DNA from: CBDUZS01 sp965371785
GTDB taxonomy: Bacteria > Fermentibacterota > Fermentibacteria > Fermentibacterales > JCC-6
DNA length: 31,431 nucleotides
Assembly (NCBI GenBank): GCA_965371785.1
Contig: CBDUZS010000028.1
Coordinates: 1 to 31,431, forward strand
Direction: 5' to 3'
Shown: positions 29,432 to 31,431 of the stretch, one piece after another
Position numbering within the stretch: the first letter of the stretch is position 1
How the letters are laid out: every line of letters starts with the position of its first letter
Translations under genes and position numbers: made by a program
Notes under the pieces: generated by a model
Databases searched by the model: none
Told to the model about the DNA's origin: nothing
Seen by the model: the letters and a program-made list of their open reading frames with translations, nothing else

Positions 29432-30529
29432 ATGGACAAGAAGACCTCTCTGTACGACAGGCATGTCGCCCTGAATGCTCAAATACGATCGTTCGCCGGC
29501 TACCTCATGCCGATCAGATACGACACGGTTGTTGAAGAACACATGGCGGTGCGAAAAGGCGTTGGTGTGTTCGATCTGTCCCATATGGGTGAATTCAGAG
29601 TAACGGGACCGGACGCAACGGGATTCCTCGATTTTATTCTCACTAACGATGCCGATGTTGAGGATGGCCAGGCATTCTATTCCACGATGTGCTACCCTGA
29701 TGGCGGTATCGTCGACGATCTGATCGTCTACAGGATTGCTCGCGAAGAGTACCTCGTAGTAGTCAACGCATCCAACATCGAGAAGGACTGGTCATGGGTC
29801 ACCAGCCACAGCAAAACGTTCAACGTCAACCTGGTAAACGAGAGTCACGATACAACTCTCGTTGCCATACAGGGTCCTCTTTCACAGAAGGTAGCACAGA
29901 AACTCACCGACGAGGATCTCGATTCCATCGGATACTACCACCATGTAACGGGTGAGTTTGCCGGCAGGAAGGCACTCATCGCCCGGACCGGATATACAGG
30001 TGAGGACGGTTTCGAGATTTACTGCCCTTCTGCCGATGGCCCGGCGATCTGGGACGCTGTCATGGAGGCCGGCAAGGAGTTCGGTATAGTGCCGATCGGT
30101 CTCGGAGCACGGGACACACTGAGACTGGAAGTCGGCTATCCTCTGTACGGGAATGATATCGATCACAGCATCACTCCGATCGAAGCCAGGCTGGGCTGGG
30201 TCGTGAAGTTGAAAACGGACAAGGACTTCATCGGCCGGGAAGTGATCAGCAGACAGAAGGAAGAGAAGCCAGCCAGGATTCTGGTGGGGCTGGAAGTAAT
30301 GGAAAAGGGTTTTCCGAGACATGGTGCGGAACTCTTCTCAGGTGACCGCAAGGTTGGAATCGTTACGAGCGGCTCGATTGCGCCTGCTCTCGGAATCGGT
30401 GTCTGCCTCGGCATTGTCGAGAAGGGGTATCACAAACGTGGTACGGATCTCGAAGCAGAAGTACGGGGACGCAGGCTCCCTGTCAGAGTTGTGAAAATTC
30501 CATTCTACAAAGATGGCAGCCGCCGCTGA
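29432..30529 (+). CDS. gcvT: Glycine cleavage system T protein (aminomethyltransferase)
   Basis: The ATG follows AGGAG (29418-29422) with a 9-nt spacer, and the product is 365 residues. GcvT moves the methylene group from the lipoyl-bound aminomethyl of H protein to tetrahydrofolate and releases ammonia. Family blocks are AVRKGVGVFDLSHMGEF, GGIVDDLIVYR, TGYTGEDGFEIYC and GLGARDTLRLEVGYPLYGND. It is the first gene of gcvT-gcvH-gcvPA, a standard bacterial order. The folate genes folE and folP elsewhere in the window feed the same one-carbon carrier. No glycine riboswitch is visible upstream. Confidence 0.96.
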   Translation: MDKKTSLYDRHVALNAQIRSFAGYLMPIRYDTVVEEHMAVRKGVGVFDLSHMGEFRVTGPDATGFLDFILTNDADVEDGQAFYSTMCYPDGGIVDDLIVYRIAREEYLVVVNASNIEKDWSWVTSHSKTFNVNLVNESHDTTLVAIQGPLSQKVAQKLTDEDLDSIGYYHHVTGEFAGRKALIARTGYTGEDGFEIYCPSADGPAIWDAVMEAGKEFGIVPIGLGARDTLRLEVGYPLYGNDIDHSITPIEARLGWVVKLKTDKDFIGREVISRQKEEKPARILVGLEVMEKGFPRHGAELFSGDRKVGIVTSGSIAPALGIGVCLGIVEKGYHKRGTDLEAEVRGRRLPVRVVKIPFYKDGSRR

Positions 30530-30554
30530 CTGCCGCTGAAGCAAGGAGTCGACA

Positions 30555-30938
30555 ATGAGCAACATTCCGGACAACGTGAGGTATACCGAAACACATGAGT
30601 GGGTGCGAAAAGAGGGAGATAAATTCTACATCGGGCTCACCGATCATGCACAGCATGAAATGGGTGAGATCGTCATGGTCGAACTGCCTGACATCGATTC
30701 CCCCGCGACGAAGGGGGAAGTGCTCGGCGCTCTGGAAGCCGTAAAGACGGCAGAGGATTTCCTCTCCGCGATCGATGGAACAGTTGCCGAGATCAACACC
30801 GAACTCGAGTCGTCACCAGATCTCATCAACGAGGATCCTTACGGAAAGGGCTGGCTCGTAATTCTGAAGAGTACGGACGGTTCCCACTTCGATTCCCTCA
30901 TGACTGCAGATCAGTACGCATCTTTCATAGGTGAATAG
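30555..30938 (+). CDS. gcvH: Glycine cleavage system H protein
   Basis: The ATG follows AAGGAG with a short spacer, and the product is 127 residues. It is the lipoyl carrier that shuttles the aminomethyl group between P, T and L proteins. The lipoylated lysine lies in ALEAVKTAEDFLSAIDG, which fits the GcvH consensus E-[SA]-V-K. The N-terminus VRYTETHEWVRKEGDKFYIGL and GWLVILK are also typical. It lies 25 nt after gcvT and 12 nt before gcvPA. Confidence 0.96.
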   Translation: MSNIPDNVRYTETHEWVRKEGDKFYIGLTDHAQHEMGEIVMVELPDIDSPATKGEVLGALEAVKTAEDFLSAIDGTVAEINTELESSPDLINEDPYGKGWLVILKSTDGSHFDSLMTADQYASFIGE

Positions 30939-30950
30939 ACTGAGAAGGAT

Positions 30951-31431
30951 ATGAACGTATACATCCCCAACGGGGAAGACCAGAGAAGGAAGATGCTCGA
31001 CACGATAGGTGTCGAGTCATTCGAATCTCTGTTGTCGTCCATACCAGACGAAGTAAGACTGGATCGCGATCTCCAGCTTCCCGAACCGGTATCTGAACTG
31101 GAGCTGATTCGTGAATTCAGCAGGCTCGCGGAGAAGAACACGGGCTCCAGGAAGGTCTGCTTCGCCGGAGCAGGCGCCTACGATCACTTCATTCCTGCAG
31201 CCATTGATCATGTTCTTCTCAGAAGTGAGTTCTTCACGGCGTACACGCCCTATCAGGCGGAGGTAAGCCAGGGAACGCTTCAGGCGATCTTCGAGTACCA
31301 GACGATGATTTCAAGGCTCTGCGGTAAGGAAATGGCGAATGCATCCATGTACGACGGCGCCACCTCTACGGCTGAAGCAGCTCTGATGGCCATTAGAGCT
31401 TCGCGCAAGGGCAAGGGCAAGGGCAAGGGCA
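30951..31431 (+). CDS. gcvPA: Glycine dehydrogenase (decarboxylating) subunit 1, 3' partial
   Basis: The ATG start follows AGAAGGAT. The frame is open to the window end, giving 160 residues of an expected ~440. It is the N-terminal half of a split P protein, which decarboxylates glycine with PLP; the PLP-binding half (gcvPB) should follow. Conserved segments are YIPNGEDQRRKML, FAGAGAYDHFIPAAIDHVL, FFTAYTPYQAEVSQGTLQA, FEYQTMISRL and MYDGATSTAEAALMA. The last residues read SRKGKGKGKG because of a hexanucleotide repeat. The usual family sequence at this point has a single basic/Gly pair before the next strand. Confidence 0.93.
   Translation, partial: MNVYIPNGEDQRRKMLDTIGVESFESLLSSIPDEVRLDRDLQLPEPVSELELIREFSRLAEKNTGSRKVCFAGAGAYDHFIPAAIDHVLLRSEFFTAYTPYQAEVSQGTLQAIFEYQTMISRLCGKEMANASMYDGATSTAEAALMAIRASRKGKGKGKG
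31407..31431 (+). repeat. AAGGGC hexanucleotide repeat at the window end
   Basis: Four perfect in-frame copies of AAGGGC (31407-31430) plus one base encode Lys-Gly four times within gcvPA. The array may continue past the window. It may be a real repeat or an assembly artefact at the contig end. Confidence 0.85.

Overview
The window looks like a piece of a bacterial genome of moderate GC, probably a metagenome-type contig from an uncultivated lineage near the FCB superphylum. Two secreted proteins end in the FlgD-Ig-like / type-IX-type C-terminal sorting domain common in that group. The core genes (ftsH, folE, folP, cdaA, priA, split glycine decarboxylase) are plainly bacterial. A Fermentibacteria-like origin is one guess and cannot be proved from this sequence alone. 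The window opens inside a gene and ends inside a gene at a hexanucleotide repeat, as an assembly break would.

Region 1 (1-5300) is accessory. It holds a 5'-truncated PQQ-type beta-propeller secreted protein, a winged-helix/nucleotidyltransferase plus HEPN toxin-antitoxin-like pair, a yefM/yoeB toxin-antitoxin pair on the minus strand, and a secreted protein with six 47-residue repeats. Four same-orientation copies (A-D) of an undescribed ~50-nt hairpin repeat separate these modules, giving a cassette-like layout: secreted protein - A - MNT/HEPN - B - YefM/YoeB - C - secreted repeat protein - D. The 3' ends of the two secreted-protein genes are nearly identical across the stop codon and run into copies A and D.

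Region 2 (5300-10550) holds single metabolic genes: a nitronate-monooxygenase-like flavoenzyme, asparaginase, PpnP nucleoside phosphorylase, a zinc-ribbon membrane protein, and an APC permease fused to a PTS EIIA-like domain.

Region 3 (10659-17530) is a tightly packed operon: tilS-hpt-ftsH-folE-folP-cdaA followed by a polyprenyl-synthase-like protein that lacks both aspartate-rich catalytic motifs. The genes overlap or sit 1 nt apart. ftsH and folE overlap by up to 74 nt.

Region 4 (17598-21733, minus strand) carries priA, a deaminase-type amidohydrolase and a conserved protein of unknown function. Region 5 (21734-26506, plus) has a poorly coding gap, a small lipoprotein and a heterodimeric ABC exporter whose degenerate motifs are complementary between subunits. 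Region 6 (26569-29302, minus) has a PAS/GAF/GGDEF diguanylate cyclase behind an unrecognised 184-residue protein. Region 7 (29432-end) is the start of a glycine-cleavage operon, gcvT-gcvH-gcvPA, with gcvPA cut by the window end. No rRNA, tRNA, CRISPR array or transposase was recognised.
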